64,000 nt of DNA from positions 1,116,001 through 1,180,000 of the forward strand of contig JAHBTU010000003.1 of the NCBI GenBank assembly GCA_019638455.1, in the 5' to 3' direction. This DNA is from Saprospiraceae bacterium. GTDB taxonomy: Bacteria; Bacteroidota; Bacteroidia; Chitinophagales; Saprospiraceae. The notes beneath the pieces were generated by a model. It was given only the letters and a program-made list of their open reading frames with translations, was not told the DNA's origin and did no database searches. Positions 18,461-27,390 of the stretch are shown here, in pieces. Both the position numbers and the translations under genes were made by a program. The first letter of the stretch is position 1, and each line of letters opens with the position of its first letter.

Positions 18461-18610
18461 GAAGCTGTCTCAAAAGGTTGATGAGGGTTTATCAAAGTTT
18501 ATGAAGGTTGATATTTTGATTCGGAAAGACAGAGATTCATGCCGTTTTTCACTCCTCATATCAACATTCATCAACCGTATCAACTTTATCAACCTTCTGA
18601 GACAGCCTCA
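18461..18610. repeat. 150-bp imperfect inverted repeat (MITE-like)
   Basis: The arms at about 18461-18514 and 18557-18610 are imperfect inverted copies. The outermost part, GCTGTCTCA plus AAGGTTGAT, matches best. Such GGCTGTCTCA ends are common at IS termini. No ORF is inside, and no clear target duplication was seen. It may be a non-autonomous element remnant or a structured terminator after the OmpA gene. Confidence 0.5.
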
Positions 18611-18685
18611 AATGTGTCGAGGGTGGGGTTGATGCGCCGAGTTTTTTCGACGAGAAAGCATAAGCGATGCTTTTGCAGCCGCCGA

Positions 18686-19609
18686 TTATTTAGGAACGTT
18701 GTTCGGGTTCAGCAAGTCATAGAACTGGTCGAGCTTTGGCAGAATGATGATGCGGGTGCGGCGATTGGTGGCCCGGCCTTCGGCGGTGGCGTTGCTGGCG
18801 AGGGCGTTGTACTCGCCTCGACCGGCTGCAATCAGCCTGTTGGGGTTTATTTTGAAATTGTTTTGCAGCACACGGACTACCGAGGTGGCTCTTTTCACGC
18901 TCAAGTCCCAGTTGTCGTCCATGCACGCATTTTTGATGGGCACGTTGTCGGTATAGCCTTCCACCATGACTTCCACTTCGGGTCTCGACTCGACGATTTG
19001 GGCGATTTTGCCCAATACTTCTTGTGCCCTGGGTGTCAGGTTGGCGCTGCCGCTTTGGAAGAGCATTTTGTCAGAGAGGTTGACAAAAACAACGGTTTTA
19101 TCCACTTTTACCTCTATGTCTTTGTCGTCGAGACCTTCGCTCAACACACTTTTCAGATTGACGGCCAGAGCGAGGTTGATGGAGTCGGCGCGCGTTTTGG
19201 CCATTTGGAGCATGTGGATGTACTTGTCTTTTTGTTCCAGTTGTGCCAATGTCTCTCTGATGTTGGCAGTAGCTGATTGAGAAAGGGTGGTCAATCCTTC
19301 TACTTGGGTGATTTGTTTGTCGCGTTGCGCTCTCAAGTCTGCGAGTTGCTCCCTCAGGTCTTTCATCTGCTCCTCGCGCAGCTGCACGGTGCCTTGGGCG
19401 TTGCGCAGTTCTGTCCGAAGCCTTTCCCTGTCTTGGTCGCAAGCAGATAGACGGTTCAGGTAGTCGCTAAGGCTTTGTCCGCATTTGGCAAGGTCTTTAT
19501 TAGCGGCATCCAGTTCGGATTGCAAGCTGGTGAACTTTTTCTTGCTCACGCAAGAGGTCATCAACAAGCCAGCGAAAAGAATAAGGGAGAACTTGATTGT
19601 CACGTTCAT
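18686..19609 (-). CDS. OmpA-family lipoprotein with coiled coil
   Basis: From the ATG at 19609 (MNVTIKFSLILF) the protein has 307 residues. It has a lipoprotein signal (lipobox LMTSC), then a long coiled coil (about residues 25-130). The C-terminal OmpA-like peptidoglycan-binding domain has FQSGSANLTPRAQEVL, VEGYTDN and RLIAAGRGEY. It should anchor the outer membrane to the cell wall. A TATGTTTG -7-like box lies at 19663-19670. Confidence 0.88.
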   Translation of the reverse strand: MNVTIKFSLILFAGLLMTSCVSKKKFTSLQSELDAANKDLAKCGQSLSDYLNRLSACDQDRERLRTELRNAQGTVQLREEQMKDLREQLADLRAQRDKQITQVEGLTTLSQSATANIRETLAQLEQKDKYIHMLQMAKTRADSINLALAVNLKSVLSEGLDDKDIEVKVDKTVVFVNLSDKMLFQSGSANLTPRAQEVLGKIAQIVESRPEVEVMVEGYTDNVPIKNACMDDNWDLSVKRATSVVRVLQNNFKINPNRLIAAGRGEYNALASNATAEGRATNRRTRIIILPKLDQFYDLLNPNNVPK

Positions 19610-19695
19610 GTTTGCTCTATTTAAGTGAAAAAGATGTTGTCGGGTTCCATTGAACGACGATGCAAACATACTTTCCCCTAAAGCAAAAATCCAAT

Positions 19696-20346
19696 TCAAA
19701 TCGTGGTTGACACTGGAAACTTCATCTTAAAGCTGCTCACTTTCAGGGCTAACAATGGTTTGACCGAACTGACATCGGGGAAAAACGCAGGGTTTATTTG
19801 CAAATCCAATAGTGTCGCCAATTGGCCCTTGCCGCTTCCTTTGGGGGTGCTCAAAAAAACACGGCCTTCCCAAATTTGATATAGGCGAATGGGGATAAGG
19901 GTCGTCGTGACGGGAAAATGTAGGCCTCCGGCGCGTAACGTGATGGCAAAACCGGGAGTGCCATGCTCATCAAGGACCTCAATGTGTTCTGTGTTGCCGT
20001 CTTTTTCGACATGGAAGGGATGGGTGTGTTTCGGGATGCCCCAATTGGCTCGGCCACTAAGGGTGCTTGCTTCCGAGTCCACCACGATTCGGGTGATGCT
20101 TTGTCGCCGTCCCTGAGGCGTGCGAAATTTTCCCGGGATAAAAAGCAGCTCTCGGTAAGGCCCCACTGGCGACGAGGTGTAGTTGACCAGCATCAACGTG
20201 CTCAAAAAACCATCGAAAGAGGCGTTGAGCGCAGGCGGCAGATAGCCATGCCGAGCCACCCATTCGGGGCTGAACTTGTAAAACAGCATATAGCCGTCGC
20301 CGCGCAAGTCCCAGGGGGCGGGTGCGATGGAAGGAGTTGGTGTCAC
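19696..20346 (-). CDS. acetoacetate decarboxylase-family protein
   Basis: The protein is 216 residues with a GTG start. The segment GRANWGIPKHTHPF carries the Lys at the position used by acetoacetate decarboxylase for Schiff-base formation, and the beta-cone fold pattern fits. Many members act on other beta-keto acids or are uncharacterised, so the reaction is not certain. The gene stands alone between a terminator and the OmpA gene. Confidence 0.75.
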   Translation of the reverse strand: MTPTPSIAPAPWDLRGDGYMLFYKFSPEWVARHGYLPPALNASFDGFLSTLMLVNYTSSPVGPYRELLFIPGKFRTPQGRRQSITRIVVDSEASTLSGRANWGIPKHTHPFHVEKDGNTEHIEVLDEHGTPGFAITLRAGGLHFPVTTTLIPIRLYQIWEGRVFLSTPKGSGKGQLATLLDLQINPAFFPDVSSVKPLLALKVSSFKMKFPVSTTI

Positions 20347-20369
20347 TCGAAATAAAACGGTTTGGGTTT

Positions 20370-20412
20370 AAAAAAACATGAGTCATCACCGAACCTTCGG
20401 GATGACTCATGT
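20370..20412 (-). terminator. Rho-independent terminator after the small exported protein gene
   Basis: The 12-bp perfect stem at 20376-20387 / 20401-20412 has an inner CCGAA/TTCGG extension. On the minus strand it is followed by a run of seven T. It ends the gene at 20440-20688. Confidence 0.8.
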
Positions 20413-20439
20413 CGCTTATGTGGTTGATTGAACAATGGT

Positions 20440-20688
20440 TCAAATTGCAATCGGGATGAGTTTTTGTGCCAGCCCGAGCAGACGGCCCAACACAGTCATG
20501 TTTGGCAATTTTAACTCTTGGGCATCAGCATCGTCACATTCTTTTACCTGCGGTTGCTCGGTTCTCGTCTGTTTGCACACCTCACCGGGCATGGTGAGGT
20601 GTGCATGCATGTTGACAAAAACGAACGCAGTGAGACTAAAAACCGCGGCTGCAAGTATGAGTGATTTTGGTAGAGAATTTCGCTTCAT
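20440..20688 (-). CDS. small exported or membrane-anchored protein, unknown
   Basis: The protein is 82 residues with a basic start and a hydrophobic segment (LILAAAVFSLTAFVFVNM). A short polar region has two Cys, and a second weakly hydrophobic C-terminus follows (MTVLGRLLGLAQKLIPIAI). It has its own well-formed terminator, which supports it being real. No family is recognised. Confidence 0.6.
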   Translation of the reverse strand: MKRNSLPKSLILAAAVFSLTAFVFVNMHAHLTMPGEVCKQTRTEQPQVKECDDADAQELKLPNMTVLGRLLGLAQKLIPIAI

Positions 20689-20820
20689 GGCCTTCCATTT
20701 TTAGATGGGACGAAAGTAACAGAATTTCTTTAAATGCAACTTATTATCCGACGAAAAACAGTTATCGCATAGACAAACGTGGGGTTGAATTGGTTGCACG
20801 ACATTGTGAAAATATTTTTG

Positions 20821-20861
20821 GAAAATAAAAAAGCTTGGCCAGTATTGCACCGGCCAAGCTT
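20821..20861 (-). terminator. Rho-independent terminator after the DUF1573 gene
   Basis: AAGCTTGGCC (20831-20840) pairs perfectly with GGCCAAGCTT (20852-20861). On the minus strand it is followed by a T-rich tract. It lies 34 bp after the DUF1573 stop. Confidence 0.85.
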
Positions 20862-20894
20862 CGTATCGTCAAACCAAAAATCAATCAGTCAAAT

Positions 20895-21320
20895 TTATCC
20901 TTTGATGCCACCCGCGCTGGCTGGCACGCTTTCTTGCGTGGGAGCGCCTTTCACATCACCTTTGATGGTGAGGGTGTGGGTGTCTTTTGCTTCGTTGGTG
21001 GTGAGCGTCACCGTCTTAGTGAACGGGCCTACGCGCTGAGTGTCGTAGCGCACTTCGATGACGTTGCTTTCGCCGGGCATGATGGGTTCTTTCGGGTAGG
21101 TAGGAACGGTGCAACCGCAAGAACCTTTGGCCGATTTGATGATGAGCGGCTCGTTGCCAGTGTTGGTGAACTTGAACTTGCGAATGGGCTCAGCGCCTTT
21201 GTCAATCGTCCCGTAGTCAACGGTGGTGCTCTCGAAAGTCATGACAGCGCCGGAAGATTGAGCAGTTGCGGCGAAAGCGCCAACCAGAACGAAAGCGAGA
21301 ATGGATAGTACTTTTTTCAT
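20895..21320 (-). CDS. DUF1573 domain secreted protein
   Basis: From the ATG at 21320 (MKKVLSILAFVLV) the protein has 141 residues with a Sec signal peptide ending at ATAQ. The domain shows FESTTVDYGTIDKG, FKFTNTGNEPLII and GSCGCTVPTYP, the DUF1573 Ig-like pattern. These are small periplasmic or outer-membrane proteins of unknown role, very common in Bacteroidota. It has its own promoter and terminator, so it is probably a monocistronic gene. Confidence 0.88.
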   Translation of the reverse strand: MKKVLSILAFVLVGAFAATAQSSGAVMTFESTTVDYGTIDKGAEPIRKFKFTNTGNEPLIIKSAKGSCGCTVPTYPKEPIMPGESNVIEVRYDTQRVGPFTKTVTLTTNEAKDTHTLTIKGDVKGAPTQESVPASAGGIKG

Positions 21321-21373
21321 CGGAAAATACCGTTTTTGATGAAGAATAGAGTTAGTCGTCGGAATTGTTGGGA

Positions 21374-21402
21374 CAAAAGTAGGCGCAGACATTTTGCCCA
21401 AA
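21374..21402 (-). promoter_or_regulatory. Bacteroidota-type promoter of the DUF1573 gene
   Basis: On the minus strand TTTG (21399-21402) is followed after 17 bases by TACTTTTG (21374-21381), a near match to the phylum consensus. It lies about 54 bases before the start codon. Confidence 0.5.
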
Positions 21403-21518
21403 AACAGTTGCGCTGTTAACGTTGTCCAAAATAAATCAAACCCTTTTTGAAGTCGGTGAAACAGCCAATTTTTCGATGGCGGGAATGTGTGATTTCGGCT
21501 GAATTTGTGCAGGTTATA

Positions 21519-22838
21519 TCATCTTACATTGAAAATCTGCTCGGTGATGCGGGCGATGAATCCTTTCTCGTCGGTGATAATCTCGACCTTGCCCTGCATT
21601 TGCTGTTCAAACGGAATATCCTTGCCAGTAGTAGTGACGAGGTTGTTTTCGGCATTGGTGGGCACCGATATAATTATGGTGTAGTACCCGTCTTTCGGCA
21701 CGAGCGACTTGTCCACGACGAAGCCTTTGAGCGCCCCATATTCTCTATGAGGGTAGTTGTCCAATTTCGTGATGACGCGCTGCTCTGGTCGCACCTTGCC
21801 GCTGGACTCCACTGGCAGGAGCACACGACCCACGATGGCTCGGCTTTGTGGCGGCACGATGGTCAGCACTTGTTCGCCTTCCTTCAAGTATTTTTTTTCG
21901 ATGGAGGTATTGATGGAGACGCGGCCTGCGATGGGAGCGGTGAGCAGATAGGTTTGTTTCCACTTGTTGATGCTGCTGCGAAGGGTATTGAGGCTGCCAA
22001 GCAAACGGGATGTGGTGCTGGATGTGTTCTCGGCTTGGCTGAGCGATTCGTCGGTGATGCCTTTTTTGAGATTGATGATTTCGCTTCGCTTTCGCAGTAT
22101 GTTGTCTTCATAAACGTCGCGTTGGCGTTCCAAATCGGCGAGTTTGATGCGTTCTTTTTCAAAGTCAACCCTTGAGGTGATGCCTTGCTCGTAGAGTTCC
22201 TTTTGTTTTTCGTACAAATCCTCGGCAATTTTGAGCTGGTCGCTGATTCGTTTAAGGCCCCGCTCTTCATAAGCGATGCTTTGTTCCAATTGTCTGATTT
22301 GTTGCTGAATGGAGCCGATGTTGGAGCTGACGGCAGAGGTCTTGCTGCTTTTGCCTAATTGGAAGTTCTCCAATTGTTGCACAAAGTCGGCGTAGTCGGC
22401 CTGAACGTCGCCAAGCACGAGATTGCGTGGGGGCGACACCGATTTGAGCGAGTCTATATGGGAGCGTTGCCAAGCATCCACAGCCATTTCGAGGTCAAGG
22501 ACGTGTTTGTGGTTGGCGGTGCTTCTCAGCACGACCAACAAGTCGTTTTCCCGCACCGTCATTTTGTCTTGCACCAAGACTTCCAATACCTGCCCGTTGG
22601 TTTGGGCCGTCACATAGACTGGCGGCACTGCGGTCGTGATGACCACTTTTCCTTCTACCACGTCGGGGTAGCGGATGAACCACGCGGCGCAGACCATCAG
22701 GGTGAAGCCCACCAACACGATGGCGGTGCCCCAACGCACCAACCAATGGGGGGGCGTGCCGAGTATTTCTTGCACTTCCTCCGAGCGAAGCTCCACATAT
22801 TTCTGTTCTTCCAAATTGCTGGGCAACAATTCTTTCAT
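21519..22838 (-). CDS. HlyD-family membrane fusion protein
   Basis: The protein is 439 residues. One N-terminal membrane helix (about residues 36-56) precedes a biotinyl-lipoyl-like half (AQTNGQVLEVLVQDKMTV), then a long coiled coil (about 170-285). The second half-motif is APIAGRVSINTSIEKKYLKEGEQ, followed by a beta-barrel end. It should be the periplasmic adaptor of a type I or peptide-exporting ABC system. The matching peptidase-ABC transporter is not on either side in this window. Confidence 0.88.
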   Translation of the reverse strand: MKELLPSNLEEQKYVELRSEEVQEILGTPPHWLVRWGTAIVLVGFTLMVCAAWFIRYPDVVEGKVVITTAVPPVYVTAQTNGQVLEVLVQDKMTVRENDLLVVLRSTANHKHVLDLEMAVDAWQRSHIDSLKSVSPPRNLVLGDVQADYADFVQQLENFQLGKSSKTSAVSSNIGSIQQQIRQLEQSIAYEERGLKRISDQLKIAEDLYEKQKELYEQGITSRVDFEKERIKLADLERQRDVYEDNILRKRSEIINLKKGITDESLSQAENTSSTTSRLLGSLNTLRSSINKWKQTYLLTAPIAGRVSINTSIEKKYLKEGEQVLTIVPPQSRAIVGRVLLPVESSGKVRPEQRVITKLDNYPHREYGALKGFVVDKSLVPKDGYYTIIISVPTNAENNLVTTTGKDIPFEQQMQGKVEIITDEKGFIARITEQIFNVR

Positions 22839-22916
22839 GTCGCAAAGTTATGGCTTGATTCGCCGAGATTTATCAGTTCATCATGCGCGACAAAATGTTT
22901 TTGCTCACAGAACACC

Positions 22917-25355
22917 TCAAGTTCGTTGAACCACCAATGCCTTCACGCCCACTTTCCCGTTGCTTTCCATTTTGAGCCAATATACGCCCGACGACAAATT
23001 TGCGCCTATATGAATCTGTGGCTGTCCTCCGGAGAGATGTTCCATGCTCCAGTTGCTCACTGTCCGGCCAGCCACGTCAAGCAAGCTGACGCTGACCCTT
23101 CCCATGTCTGCTTCGGGGAGCAAAAGCGTCACGGGGCCAGTGGTGGCGGGGTTGGGGTACACGCCGAAGTCCAAGTGTTGAGGCGATTCGGCCAAACGGA
23201 GGGGTTGATTGTCCATCACGAATACCCAATCCCAGAGCGTCTCAGGAAGGGCGAGTTCGAGCGAGCCGTCGAGCACTGTCACCTCTTCGAACGCGTGCAG
23301 GGTGCCGCTTAGGCAGTTGTAGTACTTGATGTGGTAGGTGCCATTTTGCACGTTTGGCACATTTAGCAGCGCCCCTGAGGCGGGAGGGGGCATTCCGTTG
23401 GCTTTTAAATAAGCATGGTTGTAGCGGTTGTTCAGCACCCAGCCTGCCACCTTGTCATCATTGTCTGACTTGATGATGTATGCATCTACGGCGGAACCAA
23501 GACCGCTGAATTCATATCCCTCTATCTGAATCCAATCCGTCCCTGTGTTGTCCACTTTGATGGTGTGGGCACCAGCGGACACATTTATGGTATATGTCTG
23601 CTGGGTAGAAGCATTTTGTTCAAGTACTTTCACGCCGTCAAGCCAAATAGCGATTTTGGGAGATTGGCCGCTTTGCCCGCCGGTTTTCACCCTAAATTGA
23701 CCACTCGCGGGGTAATTGACATAAAACACGGGCGGACGGCGATACTGTGTGTTCCACTGGCTGCCGTACAGAAAGGTTGCCAACGAAGCGGCGGGTTCGA
23801 TTTGTCCATCTACAATGCTGAACGAGGTGTCGGCTAAAACACCCCAACCGCTCAGCGTGGGCGTGAGCAAAAGGTCGGCAGGCACCCCCGATACTTTGGA
23901 CGGGGCGGGGGCGAGCTTGGCATCGCGGAAAGGGATGTTGGGCGCCACGACCGATATGGGCGCGAAGTGATAATAGAGATTTTGAGGCTCGATGTAACTG
24001 TCCCACCACCACGTCATGGCCGTGCCCATGCCGCCCCCAAACAGGGCGCCCCACAGCGCATTGTGCACATGGATGCCATCCGGGTCGGCATCGGAGAGGT
24101 TGGCTCCGGTGGTGGTGAGGCCAAATTCACCGGTCAAAGTGGGCTTGCCAAACTCTTGGAGATATTTGCGGACACTGCTGCTCAAGACCCGTTCAATGTT
24201 GGGCGTGTTCACATAGTGGTGGGTTTGAGTGAAATCAATGTCGGGTTGGTTCCACACTTGCGGGTCGAAGTGTTCCTCGGCGAAGCTCGTGGAAATCAGA
24301 TGCCGCGACACATCCTTGTTTTTCAAAAACGCAGCCATCTCCAAATGCCAGTCGGCCACATCCGCTTTTTTTTGGGCAAACTGGTCGGTCCAGTCCACCT
24401 CGTTGAATAGCTCCCATGCGAGAATGTTCCTCGAATATCCCCAACGAGCGAGCACATAACGGTAGCGGTTTTTAGCGTGGTTTTTTGCCAGTGCGTTGGC
24501 GAAGAAATCCCATGTCTGTTGGCATGGGCCGCCGTTGCTTGCGTTGTAGGGGTTTTCGTTCCAGTTGGGGTTCACCTGCGTGGACACCTGCCCGTGATGT
24601 TGCAGGCAGTACAGTATGTAGATGCCGCGTTGGGCGCAAAAATCGAGCAGCCAATCCGTGTAAAAAGCATTGGCCTGATGGTAACGGCGAAGCCCCTGAT
24701 AACCTGCCACGCCGTTTTTCCACTCCAACCCCAGCCCCCAATGACATTGCCAGAGGCGGAAAAAGTTGCCGCCGTTGTCGGATAGTTTTTCGAGCCATTT
24801 TTGATAGTCAAGGACTGCGTTGTTTTGTTGCCAGGCGATGTTTTCCCCAATGGCGATATAGGGTGTCGCATCGTCGAAATGCAGGTAGTTGCTTTGGTCT
24901 GCTCGCAGAAAACCTTTGTTGTGCAATCCCGTGGGTGCCACGCATTGAAACGACTGCGTGGGAAAAGTGCCCGTCCCCGAGGCATTGGCGCAGGAAAGCG
25001 CATATTGCCAAGTCCCGATTTTGTTGGGCGAGAAACGAACCCTAAAGGCCCCGCTCCCAACAGGTGTTAGCGTGCCATTGGACGCATTGAGTTGATAATG
25101 CTGCATAAAAAAACCTTCCACGACATGGAGTTGGCCGTCGGGAGCGGAGAAGGTGCAGACCACTCGGATTTCGTCGTAGTCGTAAGGGTTCGACCAGATG
25201 GCGCTCACCTCGAGTTGCACCTCGAACTTGTCCCATTGTTCTACCGTGTTGGCCGATGGATTGGCAGCAACGATGGCGGGAGATTGAGCGGAAGCAATTT
25301 GAGCGGCGAGCAGGGAGGTGAAAGCAGTAAGGCAAATGTTTTTCATGCGAGACAT
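22917..25355 (-). CDS. secreted DUF5060 / GH5-like glycoside hydrolase with T9SS domain
   Basis: The start is ATG at 25355 (MSRMKN) or 25346; a Sec signal ends at IASAQ. An N-terminal DUF5060-type beta domain (EQWDKFEVQLEV) precedes a TIM-barrel glycosidase region with WELFNEVDW (probable acid/base Glu) and TGEFGLTT (probable nucleophile Glu). A carbohydrate-binding-like beta domain follows (IAIWLDGVKVLEQN), then a T9SS type A domain starting FGVYPNPATTG. The protein has about 812 residues. It should degrade an external polysaccharide; the substrate is unknown. Confidence 0.85.
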   Translation of the reverse strand: MSRMKNICLTAFTSLLAAQIASAQSPAIVAANPSANTVEQWDKFEVQLEVSAIWSNPYDYDEIRVVCTFSAPDGQLHVVEGFFMQHYQLNASNGTLTPVGSGAFRVRFSPNKIGTWQYALSCANASGTGTFPTQSFQCVAPTGLHNKGFLRADQSNYLHFDDATPYIAIGENIAWQQNNAVLDYQKWLEKLSDNGGNFFRLWQCHWGLGLEWKNGVAGYQGLRRYHQANAFYTDWLLDFCAQRGIYILYCLQHHGQVSTQVNPNWNENPYNASNGGPCQQTWDFFANALAKNHAKNRYRYVLARWGYSRNILAWELFNEVDWTDQFAQKKADVADWHLEMAAFLKNKDVSRHLISTSFAEEHFDPQVWNQPDIDFTQTHHYVNTPNIERVLSSSVRKYLQEFGKPTLTGEFGLTTTGANLSDADPDGIHVHNALWGALFGGGMGTAMTWWWDSYIEPQNLYYHFAPISVVAPNIPFRDAKLAPAPSKVSGVPADLLLTPTLSGWGVLADTSFSIVDGQIEPAASLATFLYGSQWNTQYRRPPVFYVNYPASGQFRVKTGGQSGQSPKIAIWLDGVKVLEQNASTQQTYTINVSAGAHTIKVDNTGTDWIQIEGYEFSGLGSAVDAYIIKSDNDDKVAGWVLNNRYNHAYLKANGMPPPASGALLNVPNVQNGTYHIKYYNCLSGTLHAFEEVTVLDGSLELALPETLWDWVFVMDNQPLRLAESPQHLDFGVYPNPATTGPVTLLLPEADMGRVSVSLLDVAGRTVSNWSMEHLSGGQPQIHIGANLSSGVYWLKMESNGKVGVKALVVQRT

Positions 25356-25477
25356 TGTTTCGTTGGTTGCAAAGAAAGAAACAATGCGCAGTTGCGACGC
25401 AAGATTGTTGGCCCAAAAAGACGGCGTTCCCCCGAGCGGCAATACGACGAGGGAACGCCTATCGAAACACGTCACTC

Positions 25478-25732
25478 TTAACCTGCCGCGTCGGAGACGC
25501 TATGATGATAGGCGCGAGACGCGGTCTTGCGTCTGCCCAAAGCGGCCGTTGTTGATTTTTGGCGACTGGGTATCACTGTGAGTAGCAGAAAGATAAAACT
25601 GGCGCTCAACAGTTCAGCCCTAATGGGGAAGTTCTGGTAAGCGCACATCACAATGGCCAAACACGCGATGGCAGGGCCGATAATCTTTCGTGCGGGGCCG
25701 TCAGAACGCTTGGGAGAAAGCCTCGTTTTCAT
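25478..25732 (-). CDS. possible small two-helix membrane protein
   Basis: The ORF is 84 residues with two hydrophobic segments (IIGPAIACLAIVMCAY and LLSASFIFLLLTVI) and basic flanks. It fills the otherwise empty gap between the isocitrate dehydrogenase and glycosidase genes. No family is recognised, and there is no independent support beyond hydropathy and position, so it could be a chance ORF. Confidence 0.4.
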   Translation of the reverse strand: MKTRLSPKRSDGPARKIIGPAIACLAIVMCAYQNFPIRAELLSASFIFLLLTVIPSRQKSTTAALGRRKTASRAYHHSVSDAAG

Positions 25733-25778
25733 GATTAGATGCTTTGTCTATTTATGGATGGCTGTGTTTGCTATATGT

Positions 25779-27212
25779 TTATTGTCCCTGTCCGAGCGAG
25801 AAGCCTTTCACGCCGTCGAACTCGTACAAGTTTTCTGTTTTGATGATGTCAAGCCCTTCGGCGATGGCTTCGCTCAATATGGCGGGTATGCTCCTTTTAT
25901 CCGCAGGATGCCCGTTCTCCACCTCAAAGCGGCAGCGCCAGTGGTCGGTGCAGAAGGTCTCGGAAAAACCGTTGGGCCAAACCTTGACCCCTCTGTTGGT
26001 AATCATGGTCAATTTTATTTCGTTGTCCAGCTTCCGCATTCTATCGGCCAATTCCTCCGGGTTTTGGCCTTTCCAGTCCACGAAAATGTCCACCCCTTTG
26101 AGTACCTTCTGTGCCGGTTGGCGGCGATGGTAGGCGCCCACGTTCAGTTTCACGCCGCGAGCAAACTCGGAAGATTGCAGTTGTTTCGGCTTTTGCCCCA
26201 GACGCTCGATGATGGCATCGGCAAAATCTTGGGTGCCCACCTTGACACGGCTGATGCCCTCGGTGTAGATGTCTGGGGTATGGATGCCCTCTTCTATGGT
26301 GCACGACCATGCGTTCAGCACCCGCTCTGCCACGTCAGGCTGGCCGATATGGTTGAGCATCATGCAGGCGGCGCGAAGCAGGCCGGAGGGGTTGGCCACG
26401 TTTTGCCCCGCGATGGTTGGCGCCGAGCCATGAACAGCCTCGAACATGGCGCAGGATTCTCCGATATTGGCCGAGCCTGCCAAGCCCACCGAGCCGCTTA
26501 TTTGGGCGGTGATGTCGGAAATCACGTCGCCGTACAGGTTGGGAGTCACCACCACGTCGAAAATTTCGGGCGTGTCGGACAGTCGGGCCGCGCCGATGTC
26601 CACAATCCAGCTGTCGGACTCTACATCGGGATATTCGGCGGCGATTTCCTTGAAGACGCGGTGGAAAAGTCCGTCGGTCAGTTTCATGATGTTGTCTTTG
26701 ACCAAGCAGCTCACTTTTTTGCGCTTGTATAGGCGGGCGTATTCAAAGGCGTATCGAACGATTTTTTCGCAGCCGGGTCGGGTGATGATTTTCAGGCACT
26801 GCACTACTTCGTCGGTCTGCTGGTGCTCGATGCCCGCGTAGAGGTCTTCCTCATTCTCGCGGATAATGACCACGTCCAGCTGCGGGTGCTTGGTGCGCAC
26901 AAACGGGTGGAAGCTCTTGCAAGGACGGACGTTGGCGTACAGACCGAGGGTTTTGCGCATGGTCACGTTCAAGCTCTTGTAGCCTGAACCTTGTGGAGTG
27001 GTGATGGGGGCTTTCAAGAACACCCGGTTGCGGCGCAGGCTGTCCCAAGCTTCGGCACTGATTCCGCTGGTGTTGCCGGAGAGGTACACTTTTTCCCCTA
27101 CTTCAATCTCTTCCCATTCGATGCGGGCACCAGCGGCATTTAGGATTTTCAAGGTGGCATCCATGATTTCAGGGCCGATGCCGTCGCCTTTTGCGAAAGT
27201 TATTTTTTGCAT
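25779..27212 (-). CDS. icd: NADP-dependent isocitrate dehydrogenase
   Basis: The protein is 477 residues. It has the isocitrate/isopropylmalate dehydrogenase start FAKGDGIGPEIM, the substrate loop with the Arg/Tyr pattern GLYANVRP, IIRENEEDLYAG, and the metal and nucleotide region PNLYGDVISDI and AMFEAVHGSAP. The C-terminal extension of about 130 residues is as in the Thermus-type enzyme. It makes 2-oxoglutarate in the TCA cycle. It is divergent from the LysR regulator, which may control it. Confidence 0.92.
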   Translation of the reverse strand: MQKITFAKGDGIGPEIMDATLKILNAAGARIEWEEIEVGEKVYLSGNTSGISAEAWDSLRRNRVFLKAPITTPQGSGYKSLNVTMRKTLGLYANVRPCKSFHPFVRTKHPQLDVVIIRENEEDLYAGIEHQQTDEVVQCLKIITRPGCEKIVRYAFEYARLYKRKKVSCLVKDNIMKLTDGLFHRVFKEIAAEYPDVESDSWIVDIGAARLSDTPEIFDVVVTPNLYGDVISDITAQISGSVGLAGSANIGESCAMFEAVHGSAPTIAGQNVANPSGLLRAACMMLNHIGQPDVAERVLNAWSCTIEEGIHTPDIYTEGISRVKVGTQDFADAIIERLGQKPKQLQSSEFARGVKLNVGAYHRRQPAQKVLKGVDIFVDWKGQNPEELADRMRKLDNEIKLTMITNRGVKVWPNGFSETFCTDHWRCRFEVENGHPADKRSIPAILSEAIAEGLDIIKTENLYEFDGVKGFSLGQGQ

Positions 27213-27240
27213 AGTCGCTCAAATTTAAATGATGTCGAGG

Positions 27241-27346
27241 CAAAGGTATGGGCATCGTAGGATAAGTATTTATTTATGTTTTCAATTCGTTTGATAAGCT
27301 ATTTTTATTAAAATTTAAAAACTTCGATTGTATCGCCCTAATTTTG
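27241..27346. promoter_or_regulatory. Divergent -7 boxes of icd and the LysR gene
   Basis: On the minus strand TACCTTTG (27241-27248) precedes icd; on the plus strand TAATTTTG (27339-27346) precedes the LysR gene. Both fit TAnnTTTG, but good -33 boxes at the usual spacing were not found. The AT-rich stretch between them is a likely LysR operator region. Confidence 0.4.
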
Positions 27347-27390
27347 CCAACGAAATGCGCCGCGCCACAACGGCGTTTTCCCACTTTGTC

